A stretch of 64,000 bases of DNA from Azospirillum endophyticum (GCF_016595245.1 NZ_JAENHM010000001.1:29417-93416), one strand, 5' to 3'. Numbered from the stretch's first letter, positions 47,415 through 57,200 are shown. The notes: generated from the letters alone by a model not told the origin. Made by a program: numbers and translations.

Positions 47415-47687
47415 ATGGGACAGACGGTCACCGACAACCACGCGATGAACCGGTTCGAACTGGCGGTCGGCAGCCAGACGGTCTTCGCCGACTACCGCCG
47501 CAACGGCCAGACCCTGGTGATTTCCTACGTCGAGGCCCCGCCTTCGCTGCGCGGCACCGGCGCCGCAGGCCGCCTGATGGAAGGCGTGGTGGAGGCCGCC
47601 CGCGCCGAGGGACTGAAGATCGTTCCCCTCTGCGGCTATGCCGCCATGTGGATCCGCCGCAACCGGCACACCGACCTGCTGGCGTGA
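47415..47687 (+). CDS. Small GNAT-like acetyltransferase (YjdJ/COG2388 type)
   Basis: A 90-residue minimal acetyl-CoA-binding domain. EAPPSLRGTGAAGRLMEGVV is the acetyl-CoA loop, followed by EGLKIVPLCGYAAMWIRRN, the C-terminal signature of this short family. GGAGCAAAGAGG precedes the ATG. Substrates of this family are not established. It stands alone. Confidence 0.85.
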   Translation: MGQTVTDNHAMNRFELAVGSQTVFADYRRNGQTLVISYVEAPPSLRGTGAAGRLMEGVVEAARAEGLKIVPLCGYAAMWIRRNRHTDLLA

Positions 47688-47762
47688 GAAGGGCTTCAGG
47701 CGCAGCCTGAAAGCTGGGAACGTTCCCCGCGAGTGCCTTCCCCGGGAGTGCCGGACGAGGCT

Positions 47763-48072
47763 ATGCGCACGACAGAGCTCAGGCCGCTGCTACCGGACGA
47801 TGCGGAGGCGTTCCGCGCCCTCCGCCTCGAAGCCCTGCAACGGCATCCAGAACAGGCGGGGCAGCGGTCTTGCCGATGCAGCCTTGACCACCTTGCTCAC
47901 CTATGCTGCAGAACATGTCGAGCAGATCCATCTGTCCGTCGCGGCGGTCAATGAACGGGCCGTCGGCTTTTACCGACGCCTGGCCTTCGAAACGTTTGGA
48001 ACGGCACCGCGGGTGCTGAAGGTGAATGGGGTCTATGTCGACGAGCTTCTGATGGTGAAATTCCTGCGCTGA
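47763..48072 (+). pseudogene. Broken GNAT acetyltransferase (internal deletion and frame change)
   Basis: The frame from the ATG at 47763 gives a typical GNAT N-terminus, RPLLPDDAEAFRALRLEALQ. The typical C-terminal half (ADAALTTLLTYAAEH, then HLSVAAVNERAVGFYRRLAF, ending LLMVKFLR) is in the next frame from about 47850. The central 80-90 residues of the fold, including part of the acetyl-CoA loop, are missing. The join lies near 47845-47860. One deletion that also shifted the frame explains all this. Confidence 0.75.
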
Positions 48073-48079
48073 TCAGACC

Positions 48080-48946
48080 TCACCCCAACTCGAAGCTCGT
48101 AACCCCGAACATCCGCCCCAAATCCGTCACCGGAGCCGGTCCCAGATACATCCTGGCGGTCTCGAACTGCGGCACCAGCCCCAAGTCTTCCGCCAGCCGC
48201 ACCGCCACCCCGTTCGGCTCCGGCACATCGAGGAACACCGGGCCGGCGCCGGCTGCCCGAGCGAGCGCCAGCACCAAATCCCGCGCCACCGTCCCGTCCG
48301 CAGCATAGAGCGGGCCGATCTTGAAACCGCTATGGCAGGGGCGGATCACTCCGAATCCGATCACCCCGCCTTCCCTCACCGCCGCCAGCGCCGTGGCCCC
48401 CGGCAGGGCGATCCAGTTGGCGAGGAAACCGGGGCGCGGGGCTGGGAACAACTCGGCATCCAACGCCGTCAGCCGGTCGAACGGCACCGTCCGGGCGTCC
48501 ACCAGACTGGTTCCGCCCACCTCGCCGTCCGGCACGCTGCCGCCGAAGCGGATGTTGCGGTGGGACAGGGCGAAGCCCGACTTGCGGTAGTTCTCCTGCT
48601 GGGCGACCACGCCGTCGAGGCCGACGGTGCAGCCCTCCAGATGACGCAGCCCAGCCTGCCACAGCCCCCAGCCGAAGCCGCGCCCGCGCGCCTCCGGCCG
48701 CACGATGTAGAAGCCGAGGAAGCCGAACTTCCCCGGATAACGGACGACGGAAAGCGAGGCCACCGGCTGCCCGTCCAGCAGCCCGACCAGGAAGCCCGCC
48801 GGATCGACGGCATGGAAGGCGCCGGCATCGTACAGTCCGGGGTTCCACCCCTCCGTCCGCGCCCAGTCCACGGCAAGGTCGAGGTCCGCCCGGCTCATCA
48901 CACGGACCCGGTAGCCTTCGGTCCCCTGCCCCGCGTTGCGTTCCAT
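48080..48946 (-). CDS. Two-domain GNAT acetyltransferase
   Basis: A 288-residue protein. The first half is a full GNAT domain with YPGKFGFLGFYIVRPEARGR and GFGWGLWQAGLRH as the acetyl-CoA loop. The second half (VPFDRLTALDAELFPAPRPG, then GVIRPCHSGFKIGPLYAADG) matches the partner domain found in YitH-like proteins. The ATG at 48946 is preceded by GGGGGTGGAG; a longer reading to 49102 has no such support. Substrate unknown. Confidence 0.85.
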   Translation of the reverse strand: MERNAGQGTEGYRVRVMSRADLDLAVDWARTEGWNPGLYDAGAFHAVDPAGFLVGLLDGQPVASLSVVRYPGKFGFLGFYIVRPEARGRGFGWGLWQAGLRHLEGCTVGLDGVVAQQENYRKSGFALSHRNIRFGGSVPDGEVGGTSLVDARTVPFDRLTALDAELFPAPRPGFLANWIALPGATALAAVREGGVIGFGVIRPCHSGFKIGPLYAADGTVARDLVLALARAAGAGPVFLDVPEPNGVAVRLAEDLGLVPQFETARMYLGPAPVTDLGRMFGVTSFELG

Positions 48947-49441
48947 CTCCACCCCCTTCGAACGATCCGCTTCGATAGAGAGCATAACGCAATCCATGGC
49001 GTGCCGAAGGCTATCCAGCGACACAGCCAGAGGCCTCCCCTCAGGATGAGGAGAGGAGACCATACGCGATTTTCTCCCAACCCTTTCCCCAAACTCCGGC
49101 ATCCATGATAGGAATACCCTCCTGCCCCTGCCAGGAAGGAACCACCATGCCCCGCCGGATGCCGCCCCCCCGATCTGCCTTGCTCACCAAGGGCTTCACC
49201 CAGGATGAAACAGTGGAACGCCGCGCAGATTCCTGTTTCACGGCGTTTCAAATGTTCAGCTCGGCACCGCCCCGGCACCACCCCGCCGTCGGGTCAAACA
49301 ATGGAACAGCACCCTGAACCCTGTTCCACGGCGTTTCAAATGTCCCTTCCGGCGCCGGCCTCCCACCGACCGCGCGCCGTTGCTTTCGCGGCGAAGGTGC
49401 GGTTAAGTCCCCGCCGGTTTCCGCTGATCCGCGTCGAGGTC
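48947..49441. other. Intergenic region with two related palindromic units
   Basis: About 495 bases between divergent genes. It contains TGAAACAG / CTGTTTCA (49206-49240) and TGGAACAG / CTGTTCCA (49302-49328), each followed by CACGGCGTTTCAAATGT or CACGGCGTTTCAAATGTT. The two units are therefore duplicated (direct repeat at 49232-49255 and 49320-49343, one mismatch in 24). They look like operators for the gene at 49442 or an unclassified repeat. No credible gene was found here. Confidence 0.6.
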
Positions 49442-50737
49442 ATGCCCGTCGAGTCCCTGGACGCCACCGCGTCACGCCCCGCTTCCGCGTCTTCCGCCCC
49501 CGCCCCTGGCCCCGCCGGCAAAGGGGTCGATGCCGCGTTGCGGAGTCTGGCCGGGGCGGCGGCCCTGGTGCTGGGGCCGCTGGCGGCCCTCGCCCCGCGC
49601 GGGCTGCCGGTCTGGGCGATCGTCTTTCTGCTGCTGTCGCTGGCCGGACTGGCGCGGCGCGGCGCCTTCGGGCGCATCCTGCGCCTGACGCCGGCGGTCG
49701 CCGCGGTGGGCGCCTTCCTGATCCTGGCCCTGGCCTCCAGCCTGTGGAGCCCGTCGGACCGCGCGCTGCAGACCGTGCTGGAGATCGGCTACATCGCGCT
49801 CGGCGCGCTGGCCGGCGGCGCCTGGATCGCCGGGCTGCCGGCGGCGGACGCGCGGCGGCTGGCCGGGCTGTTCCTGGCCGGCGGGCTGGCCGGCGGGCTG
49901 CTGTTCGCGGTGGAAGCGGCGCTGGACTTCCCGCTGAACCGCTGGTGGAACAGCGTGCCCGACGACCAGCTGCCCAACCTGCTGAACGGCAATGTGCCCA
50001 AGCGGACGGCGGCGCTGCTCTGCCTGCTGGTCTGGCCGGCCGCCCTGGCGGTCGACCGTTTCCGACGCCGGGCGCTGGCCCTGCTGGTGCCGGTCGGCTA
50101 TGCGCTGGCCTGCCTGCCGCTGACCAGCCGGTCGGCCATGCTGGGCATCGCCGCCGGGCTGGTCACGCTGGGCGCCGCCCGTGCCTCCGCCCGCTGGACC
50201 CGCCGGCTGTTCGCCGCCGCGGTGACGGCCGCCTTCCTGCTGGTGCTGCCCGCCGCCCTGCTGTTCTCCGGTCCGCTCAACCTCGACCATTCCGCCCTGC
50301 TGTTCCGCTCCGCCCAGCACCGGGTCGAGATCTGGGGCCATGCGGCGGAGCGCGCGCTCCGCACGCCGGTGTTCGGCCAGGGCATCGACGCCTCGCGCTC
50401 CCTCCCGCCGGAAGGAGCGGTGTCGGACTTCTCGCCGATCGGCGACAGCCTGCTGCCGCTCCACCCCCACAACGCCTTCCTCCAGGTCTGGCTGGAGACC
50501 GGGGCGGTCGGGGCGGCGCTGGCGCTGGCGGTGATGCTGATGCTGCTGGCCGCCACCGCCCGGCTCGACCGCCGCGACCAGCCCTTCGCGCTCGCCCTGT
50601 TCGCCACGGCGATGGCGATGGGCAGCACCGCCTACGGCATCTGGCAGCCCTGGTGGATGGCAGGCTTCCTTTCCGCCGCGCTGATGCTGCGGCTGGCAAC
50701 CCGTATCGGGGCCCGCATCGGGGACAAGACACGATGA
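49442..50737 (+). CDS. O-antigen ligase/polymerase-like membrane protein
   Basis: Integral membrane protein of 431 residues with about ten helices and the Wzy_C signature LHPHNAFLQVWLETGAVGAA, whose His lies in the large periplasmic loop. Such proteins join O-antigen to lipid A core or polymerise repeat units. The start at 49442 gives a short hydrophilic N-terminus before the first helix. The stop overlaps the start of the heptosyltransferase-like gene, so the two probably act on the same surface glycan. Confidence 0.82.
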   Translation: MPVESLDATASRPASASSAPAPGPAGKGVDAALRSLAGAAALVLGPLAALAPRGLPVWAIVFLLLSLAGLARRGAFGRILRLTPAVAAVGAFLILALASSLWSPSDRALQTVLEIGYIALGALAGGAWIAGLPAADARRLAGLFLAGGLAGGLLFAVEAALDFPLNRWWNSVPDDQLPNLLNGNVPKRTAALLCLLVWPAALAVDRFRRRALALLVPVGYALACLPLTSRSAMLGIAAGLVTLGAARASARWTRRLFAAAVTAAFLLVLPAALLFSGPLNLDHSALLFRSAQHRVEIWGHAAERALRTPVFGQGIDASRSLPPEGAVSDFSPIGDSLLPLHPHNAFLQVWLETGAVGAALALAVMLMLLAATARLDRRDQPFALALFATAMAMGSTAYGIWQPWWMAGFLSAALMLRLATRIGARIGDKTR

Positions 50738-51672
50738 GCAAGCGTCCGCTCCGCATCCTGGTCATCAAGCTGGGCGCCTTCGGCGACTTCTTCCTGGCCC
50801 AGACCACCTTCGCCGCCATCCGCCGCCACCATGCCGGCGACTGGCTGACCCTGCTGACGCTGCCCTCGCTGGCTCCACTCGCCCGGATGAGCGGCCTGTT
50901 CGACGAGGTGCTGGAGGACCCGCGCGACCGCTCGCTGTCGGCCTATCTGGCGATCCGCCGGGCCTTGCGCGCCCAGCGCTTCGACCGCGTCTACGACCTC
51001 CAGGCGCAGACGCGCACCGACCTGTACCACCGGCTGCTGTTCCCCGGCCCCTGGCCGGAATGGTCGGGCACCGCCCGCGGCGCCTCCCACCCCGACCGCT
51101 ACGAGGGGCGGCGCAAGGTGCCGGTGCGCGACCGCTATGTCCGCCAGCTCGCCCCCTTCGGCATCATGCCGGACGAGACGCCGGACCTGTCCTGGCTCGA
51201 CGCCGACATTGCCAAATTCGGCCTGCCGGAGCGCTTCGCCCTGCTGGTTCCCGGCTCCTCCCCCGGACGGCCGGACAAGCGCTGGCCGGCCCGCCGCTAT
51301 GCCGAGGTGGCGGCGGCGCTGGCCGGCCGCGGCATCGTGCCGGCGGTGATCGGCACCGGCAGCGAGCGCGACCTCGCCCGCGTGATCGCGGAAACCTGCC
51401 CGCAGGCGGTCGACCTCACCGACCGCACCAGCGTGCCGGAGCTGGGCGGGCTGGCGCGCCGGGCCTGGGGGGCGGTCGGCAACGACACCGGCCCGACCCA
51501 CCTGATCGCCGCCGTCGGCTGCCCCACCGTGGTGGTCTTCTCCGACGCCTCCAAGCCGATCCACAGCACCGGCCCACGCGTGCTGATCCACCACCGCCCG
51601 GACTTCGCCGACATCGACAGCGCCGGCGTGGTCGAGGCGCTGGATCGCGCCCGGGACAAGGGAGGCGCCTAG
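50734..51672 (+). CDS. Glycosyltransferase family 9 (heptosyltransferase-like)
   Basis: GT-B glycosyltransferase of 312 residues with ILVIKLGAFGDFFLAQTTFA at the start, LLVPGSSPGRPDKRWPARRY in the donor site and the ADP-heptose motif AVGNDTGPTHLIAAVGCPTV. This is the WaaC/WaaF fold; the sugar may be heptose of the lipopolysaccharide core. It starts in the stop of the ligase-like gene. Its stop shares CTAG with that of the convergent gene. Confidence 0.87.
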   Translation: MSKRPLRILVIKLGAFGDFFLAQTTFAAIRRHHAGDWLTLLTLPSLAPLARMSGLFDEVLEDPRDRSLSAYLAIRRALRAQRFDRVYDLQAQTRTDLYHRLLFPGPWPEWSGTARGASHPDRYEGRRKVPVRDRYVRQLAPFGIMPDETPDLSWLDADIAKFGLPERFALLVPGSSPGRPDKRWPARRYAEVAAALAGRGIVPAVIGTGSERDLARVIAETCPQAVDLTDRTSVPELGGLARRAWGAVGNDTGPTHLIAAVGCPTVVVFSDASKPIHSTGPRVLIHHRPDFADIDSAGVVEALDRARDKGGA

Positions 51673-53294
51673 CGGCAGAATGGGAACGGTGAAACCTTGG
51701 GCATGTAGATCGGGATCCAGTCGCAATGGGTGACCGGGTTCGGCAGCTTGCGGGTTTCGATGATCGGCCAGGCATGGGCCGCCACCACCACCAGCGCCAC
51801 CACCCCCAGGATCCAGCGCCGCGGCTTCTTGCCGTTCAGCAGCTCCGGCATCCGCGTCAGCACCCAGGCCGCCGACAGGATCGCCAGCGGGTCGGTGTAG
51901 GCGGCATAGGCGCGCTGGAATCCGCGCAGCGAGAACAGCGCCTCCAGTCCCCAGGCGACCAGCAGCAGGAACAGCGCCTGCACCGCGGCCAGCCTTTCGC
52001 CGCGGCTCCACAGCACCACCGCCCCGGCGATGGCGAACCACTCGACGACGATGGTCTGCGGGATGTTGTCGGGATGCAGGACGATGGTGCGGATCGCCAG
52101 AGTGCGGCCGATGCCGGCCAGCAGCAACGCCAGCGTCCCCTCCCCCACAACCTGCCCCTGGCCGTTCAGCGCAGCGCCATGCCGCCAGGACGAGAAGACG
52201 AACATGTGCTCGACGAAATTCGCCACGGCGATGGCGTTCTGCTCGTTCCAGCGGATGTCGAGCGTCAGAAGCCCGACCGCCAGCCCCAGCAGCACCGCCG
52301 CCGCCCCGGCCACGGCACGGGCCGCCGGCACGCGGTGCACCACCGCATGGACCAGGATGCCGACCAGCACCCAGCCGGCGACGATGCTCTGATAGCCGCC
52401 GCCCGACAGCCCGCCGCCGACGGGGGTGTAGGGATAGAAAGCCCGGCCCCAGCCCGCCAGCCCCGCCTGGATCAGTCCGAAGGCCGGCACCGCCGCCGCA
52501 GCCGCCAGCAGCCCGGCCAGCGCCGCCGCGCCCCAGCCGTTTCCAGAACCGGTCTCCGGTTCCGCCCGCCGCCCGAACAGAATCGCCGCCACCGGCAGCC
52601 CCATCGCCAGGAACACCGCCTGCACCTTGGTCACCATGGCAAGACCGACCAGCAGCCCGCCCAGCGCGAGTTGCAGCAGCGACGCGCCGCCGCCGCCCCG
52701 CCCGTCGGCCGGCCGCACCGCCCGCAGGACCAGCAGCAGCCCCAGCACGACGAAGCCGGCCGACAGCAGGTCGGTGCGCATCTGCCGCCCCTGCGCCGTC
52801 AGCCCGACGCCGAAGGCCAGCAGGATCCCGGCCAGCAGAGCCACCCGCCGGTCGCCGACCAGCCCGCGCAACAGCGTGGCATAGCCGACGGCGAAGGTGG
52901 CGGTCAGCAGGATCGACAGCACCCGCCCGGCCTGGACCAGCGACTGCCACACCGCCTGCGTCGCGGCCACGTCGCTGCCCGGCGGCAAAGCCGACAGCGT
53001 GGCGACCGGCAGCAGCCCCACCGCATGCAGCAGCCGGTACCAGAGGTCGATCACCAGGAAATAGCCGTAGCCGGGATGGTCGAAATACTCCTGCGGCAGG
53101 TCGTCGCCGAACAGCAGCCCATGATAGGCCAGCACCAGATCCTGGTCGGCATGCACCCAGTAGGGCAGCCGGAATCCGACCAGCAGGACCGACAGCGCCA
53201 TCGCCGCCGCCAGCCCGGCGCACAGCAGCCACCAGGGCGCCGCCGCGACGCGGTCGAGCAGGGACGGACGGGCGAGGGAGGGTGCAGGCGTCAT
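51669..53294 (-). CDS. GT39/ArnT-like membrane glycosyltransferase
   Basis: Polytopic membrane protein of 541 residues with about twelve helices. The N-terminal loop has HADQDLVLAYHGLLF and FDHPGYGYFLVIDL; the acidic residues and HPG motif are typical of lipid-linked-sugar glycosyltransferases of the PMT/ArnT clan. It probably transfers a sugar from a polyprenyl phosphate to a cell-surface acceptor. It is convergent with the heptosyltransferase-like gene, and the stops overlap (TAG on both strands within CTAG at 51669-51672). Confidence 0.75.
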   Translation of the reverse strand: MTPAPSLARPSLLDRVAAAPWWLLCAGLAAAMALSVLLVGFRLPYWVHADQDLVLAYHGLLFGDDLPQEYFDHPGYGYFLVIDLWYRLLHAVGLLPVATLSALPPGSDVAATQAVWQSLVQAGRVLSILLTATFAVGYATLLRGLVGDRRVALLAGILLAFGVGLTAQGRQMRTDLLSAGFVVLGLLLVLRAVRPADGRGGGGASLLQLALGGLLVGLAMVTKVQAVFLAMGLPVAAILFGRRAEPETGSGNGWGAAALAGLLAAAAAVPAFGLIQAGLAGWGRAFYPYTPVGGGLSGGGYQSIVAGWVLVGILVHAVVHRVPAARAVAGAAAVLLGLAVGLLTLDIRWNEQNAIAVANFVEHMFVFSSWRHGAALNGQGQVVGEGTLALLLAGIGRTLAIRTIVLHPDNIPQTIVVEWFAIAGAVVLWSRGERLAAVQALFLLLVAWGLEALFSLRGFQRAYAAYTDPLAILSAAWVLTRMPELLNGKKPRRWILGVVALVVVAAHAWPIIETRKLPNPVTHCDWIPIYMPKVSPFPFCR

Positions 53295-53536
53295 GATGGG
53301 CGCGCTCGCGGTTCGGATCGGCGGGCGCCTTGTGGCACGGAATGCGCCGGTTGGGAACCATCTCCCGTTGCCTCCGGGAACCAGTCCGATCCTGCGGTGT
53401 TGCCCTCATGGAACGGCGGAGTCCGGAGTCTTCGCCTCTTTCGTGGTGCCTCGCACGAGTGGCTTTGCAACGTTGGCGGGTCGCTGCCACAAAATACGGT
53501 ATGGCAGACCCGCCGGGCAGACAAATGGGGGACTCG

Positions 53537-54010
53537 ATGGCCGATACCGACGATATCCAGGAGCGTATCCGACGCCGTGCCCACGAGCTGTGGGAGAGCG
53601 AGGGCCGCCCGCACGGCCGCGATTCCGACCATTGGAGCCAGGCGGAGGCGGAAATCCGCGGTGCCGGCGCGCTGGAACCGACCGGCAAGGTCGCCGGATC
53701 GCGCAGGAAGACCGCCGCCTCGAAGGCGACCTCCAAGCCCGTCGGCAAGAGCACCCGCGCCGCCGCCGAATCCCTGTCGGAGGTCGCGAACGGCCCGGCG
53801 GCCGAACCCGCCAAGCCGGCGAAGGCCAAGCCGGCCGCCCCCAAGGCCAAGGTCGACGCAACTCCGGCCGAAGAGGCTGCTCCCGCCAAGGCTCCTGCGA
53901 AAGCCGCCGCCAAGGCGACGCCCGCAAAATCCCCGACTGCAAAGTCCCCGGCCGCCAAGCCGCCGCGCAATTCGAAGAAGGACGGCGGCAAGAGCGCCAC
54001 GGCCGGCTGA
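53537..54010 (+). CDS. DUF2934 protein with histone-H1-like Lys/Ala/Pro tail
   Basis: A 157-residue protein. The N-terminal DUF2934 motif is RIRRRAHELWESEGRPHGRD plus DHWSQAEAEI. From residue about 55 it is low-complexity AK/AP repeats (AKPAKAKPAAPKAK, AKATPAKSPTAKSPAAKP), much like bacterial histone H1-like proteins. DUF2934 function is unknown; the tail suggests nucleic acid binding. The ATG at 53537 is preferred to 53525 because GGGGGACTC lies just upstream. Confidence 0.75.
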   Translation: MADTDDIQERIRRRAHELWESEGRPHGRDSDHWSQAEAEIRGAGALEPTGKVAGSRRKTAASKATSKPVGKSTRAAAESLSEVANGPAAEPAKPAKAKPAAPKAKVDATPAEEAAPAKAPAKAAAKATPAKSPTAKSPAAKPPRNSKKDGGKSATAG

Positions 54011-54088
54011 TCCCAGCCTCCGCCGGAACCCTTCAGCCCCGAAGCCGGTTGTCAGGGCGATCCTGCAATCTTCTCCGGAGGACCCGTC

Positions 54089-54433
54089 ATGGCCGGTACG
54101 CCGTCGATGGACGACTGCATCCGCAACTGCACCGACTGCCACACGATCTGCCTGGAAACCGTCGCCCACTGCCTGAACAAGGGCGGCGCGCATGCGGAGG
54201 CCGGGCATATCCGCCTGCTGCTCGACTGCATCGACATCTGCCGCACCAGCGCCGACTTCATGATCCGCGGCTCCCGCTTCCATCACCTCACCTGCGGCGC
54301 CTGCGCCGAGATTTGCGCGGCCTGCGCCGATCAGTGCGACCGCATGGCCGACAACGCGATGATGAAGCGCTGCGCCGAGATGTGCCGCCGCTGTGCCGAA
54401 AGCTGCCGGGCGATGTCGAGCATGGCCGCCTGA
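54089..54433 (+). CDS. Four-helix-bundle copper-binding protein (Csp/DUF326 family)
   Basis: A 114-residue protein with 16 cysteines in CxxC and CxxxC spacing (for example CIRNCTDCHTIC and CGACAEICAACADQC), the pattern of Csp proteins that store Cu(I) inside a four-helix bundle. There is no signal peptide, so it should be cytosolic like Csp3. CGGAGG lies upstream of the ATG. No copper regulator or exporter is adjacent. Confidence 0.9.
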   Translation: MAGTPSMDDCIRNCTDCHTICLETVAHCLNKGGAHAEAGHIRLLLDCIDICRTSADFMIRGSRFHHLTCGACAEICAACADQCDRMADNAMMKRCAEMCRRCAESCRAMSSMAA

Positions 54434-54443
54434 TTTTGGCTGC

Positions 54444-54902
54444 CTACTCCATCACCGCGGCTTCCTCCGGTGCCGGGGCTCCCGCCTTCGGCCGCCGGAG
54501 CAGCAGCAGCATCGGGATGACCAGCAGGTTCTGTAGCATCGGCGGCAGCAGCGCCATGATCGCCAGCAGGATCACGCCGATCACGAAGATCAGGATCAGC
54601 CCGGTGACGAAATTGCGGTCGCGCAGCAGGGCCGGGTCGAGGGAGGGCTCGGTCTTCGTATTGCCGTGGGCGGTGGCGATGTGGATGGCGAAGACCCAGA
54701 AGGCGCAGGCGGCCAGCGCCGTCTGCTTGATCCCCTCGTTCCGCGCCAGGGTGGCGATCACCGACCATTTAGCGCGGGTCAGGCCGAAATGGCAGGCCCG
54801 TTGGTCGAAACGGACGCGCATGATGCGCGCGGTGTCGGTCAGGACCGCGCCCAAGCTCACCGAATGGAGGATTTCGGAGCGGGGATCGGGAGAGGAAGAC
54901 AT
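54444..54902 (-). pseudogene. Fused remnant of a marR regulator and an emrB-type exporter
   Basis: Reads as one 152-residue frame. Residues 1-48 match the first half of a MarR repressor ([32 protein letters not shown]), stopping inside the winged helix. From ACAFWVFAIHIATA the chain becomes the middle of a DHA2 (EmrB) exporter: SLDPALLRDRNFVTGLILIF, then VIGVILLAIMALLPPMLQNL. It then jumps to an EmrB-like C-terminal tail (MLLLLRRPKAG...AAVME). Two in-frame deletions in a marR-emrA-emrB operon would give this. The frame may be expressed, but neither parent function can survive. Confidence 0.65.
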
Positions 54903-55096
54903 CGGTCCATCGTAAGCTTGCCTATCATCGGCAATCCTCGCGGCATGCATGGCAGGGCCACGGCGACGTCGCGCCTCTGGCGTCTCAGACAGGATCGCGC
55001 CTCTGGCGCGCGCGACAGGAGATTGCTAAGGTGCCCACCCGTTTCGTTCCATTCCTTTCGCCAACTCGCCCAAATCGACCAGCTGAGGACCGATCC

Positions 55097-56962
55097 ATGC
55101 CGCACTACCGTTCCCGCACCTCCACCCACGGCCGCAACATGGCGGGCGCGCGCGGCCTGTGGCGGGCGACCGGCATGAAGGACGGCGATTTCGGCAAGCC
55201 GATCATCGCCATCGCCAACTCCTTCACCCAGTTCGTTCCCGGTCACGTCCACCTGAAGGATCTTGGCCAGCTGGTGGCGCGCGAGATCGAGAAGGCCGGT
55301 GGCGTTGCGAAGGAATTCAACACCATCGCGGTGGATGACGGCATCGCCATGGGCCATGGCGGCATGCTGTACAGCCTGCCCTCGCGCGAGCTGATCGCCG
55401 ACGCGGTGGAGTACATGGCGAACGCCCACTGCGCCGACGCGCTGGTCTGCATCTCCAACTGCGACAAGATCACCCCCGGCATGCTGATGGCCGCGATGCG
55501 GCTGAACATCCCGGCGGTCTTCGTCTCCGGCGGCCCGATGGAGGCCGGCAAGGTCAAGTGGCGCGGCAAGGTCAAGTCGGTCGACCTGATCGACGCCATG
55601 GTCGCCGCCGCCGATCCGACCGTCTCCGACGAGGAGGCGGCGGAGATGGAGCGCGGGTCCTGCCCGACCTGCGGCTCCTGCTCCGGCATGTTCACCGCAA
55701 ACTCGATGAACTGCCTGACCGAGGCGCTGGGCCTGTCGCTGCCCGGCAACGGCACCATCCTGGCGACCCACGCCGACCGCAAGGAGCTGTTCCTCGCCGC
55801 CGGCCGCATGGCGGTCGACCTCTGCCGCCGCTGGTACCAGGAGGAGGACGCCACCGCCCTGCCGCGCGGCATCGCCACCAAGGAAGCGTTCGAGAACGCG
55901 ATGACGCTCGACATCGCCATGGGCGGCTCGACCAACACCGTCCTGCACATCCTGGCGGCGGCGCAGGAGGGCGGCATCGATTTCACCATGGCCGACATCG
56001 ACCGGCTGTCGCGCCGCGTTCCCAACGTCTGCAAGGTCGCCCCGGCGGTGTCCGAAGTCCATATCGAGGACGTTCATCGCGCCGGCGGCATCTTCGGCAT
56101 CCTGGGCGAGTTGGACCGCGCCGGCCTGCTGAACCGCGAAACCCCGACCGTGCACGCGCCGTCGCTGGGCGAGGCGCTGGACCGCTGGGATGTGGTGCGC
56201 ACCCAGGACCAGGCCGTCCACACCCTCTACCGCGCCGCGCCGGGCGGCATTCCCACCGTCGTCCCCTTCAGCCAGGAACGCCGCTGGCCGGAACTGGACC
56301 TCGACCGCGAGAAGGGCGTGATCCGCAAGGCGGAGAAGGCCTTCAGCCAGGACGGCGGCCTCGCCGTCCTGTACGGCAACATCGCGGAGAACGGCTGCAT
56401 CGTGAAGACGGCGGGCGTCGATGCGTCCAACCTCGTCTTCGCCGGCCCGGCCCGCGTCTTCGAAAGCCAGGACGACGCCGTCGCCGGCATCCTGGGCGAC
56501 GTGGTCAAGGCGGGCGAAGTGGTGGTCATCCGCTATGAGGGTCCGCGTGGCGGTCCCGGCATGCAGGAGATGCTGTATCCGACCAGCTACCTGAAGTCGA
56601 AGGGGCTGGGCAAGGCCTGCGCGCTGGTCACGGACGGCCGTTTCTCCGGCGGCACGTCGGGCCTGTCGATCGGCCACGTCTCGCCGGAAGCGGCGCAGGG
56701 CGGCGCCATCGGTCTGGTTCAGGATGGCGACCGCATCGAGATCGACATCCCCAACCGCATCATCCGCCTTGCCGTCGACGACCAGGAGATTCAGAGCCGC
56801 CGCGACGCGATGAACGCCAAGGGCATGGATGCCTGGAAACCGGCCGGCCGCGTCCGCATGGTCTCTCCGGCCTTGCGCGCCTATGCCGCCCTGACCACGA
56901 GCGCCGACCGCGGTGCCGTGCGCGACGTATCCCAGGTGGAGAACATCGCCGTTCGCCGCTGA
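55097..56962 (+). CDS. ilvD: Dihydroxy-acid dehydratase
   Basis: Fe-S dehydratase of isoleucine, valine and pantothenate synthesis, 621 residues, the usual length. The Fe-S cysteines are in [10 protein letters not shown] and [16 protein letters not shown]. Other signatures are [17 protein letters not shown] near the N-terminus, [16 protein letters not shown] and [20 protein letters not shown]. The ATG at 55097 gives the normal start [21 protein letters not shown] good terminator follows 72 bases after the stop. Confidence 0.96.
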   Translation: MPHYRSRTSTHGRNMAGARGLWRATGMKDGDFGKPIIAIANSFTQFVPGHVHLKDLGQLVAREIEKAGGVAKEFNTIAVDDGIAMGHGGMLYSLPSRELIADAVEYMANAHCADALVCISNCDKITPGMLMAAMRLNIPAVFVSGGPMEAGKVKWRGKVKSVDLIDAMVAAADPTVSDEEAAEMERGSCPTCGSCSGMFTANSMNCLTEALGLSLPGNGTILATHADRKELFLAAGRMAVDLCRRWYQEEDATALPRGIATKEAFENAMTLDIAMGGSTNTVLHILAAAQEGGIDFTMADIDRLSRRVPNVCKVAPAVSEVHIEDVHRAGGIFGILGELDRAGLLNRETPTVHAPSLGEALDRWDVVRTQDQAVHTLYRAAPGGIPTVVPFSQERRWPELDLDREKGVIRKAEKAFSQDGGLAVLYGNIAENGCIVKTAGVDASNLVFAGPARVFESQDDAVAGILGDVVKAGEVVVIRYEGPRGGPGMQEMLYPTSYLKSKGLGKACALVTDGRFSGGTSGLSIGHVSPEAAQGGAIGLVQDGDRIEIDIPNRIIRLAVDDQEIQSRRDAMNAKGMDAWKPAGRVRMVSPALRAYAALTTSADRGAVRDVSQVENIAVRR

Positions 56963-57034
56963 TCCAATGTGAGCCGGGTAGCACCAACCGCCCCCCGAGT
57001 CAGACAGAACGGATATTCATCACAAGTAACAATC

Positions 57035-57067
57035 AAAGCGCCGCGCAAGTCGCGGCGCTTTCTTTTT
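57035..57067 (+). terminator. Rho-independent terminator of ilvD
   Basis: Perfect 11-base-pair stem AAAGCGCCGCG / CGCGGCGCTTT with loop CAAGT, followed by CTTTTTG. Confidence 0.92.
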
Positions 57068-57200
57068 GCCTCGAATTACATACATAGATATGTTGGTTTC
57101 CGCCTGCGCGAAAATCTTGGGCTCCACATCGCTCGGATGTTCGCAAAATTCGAAATGCATGCTCTAATATGTCAACGCGAATTCCGCGAAGGGGGCGGAC

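Noticed and set aside
49105..49317. Small plus-strand gene before the ligase-like gene
   Set aside because: No ribosome-binding site or recognisable domain; it runs through the duplicated palindromes.
50632..54000. A 1122-residue minus-strand frame
   Set aside because: It runs in another frame across the real GT39-like gene and opposite two further real genes, with no recognisable domain.
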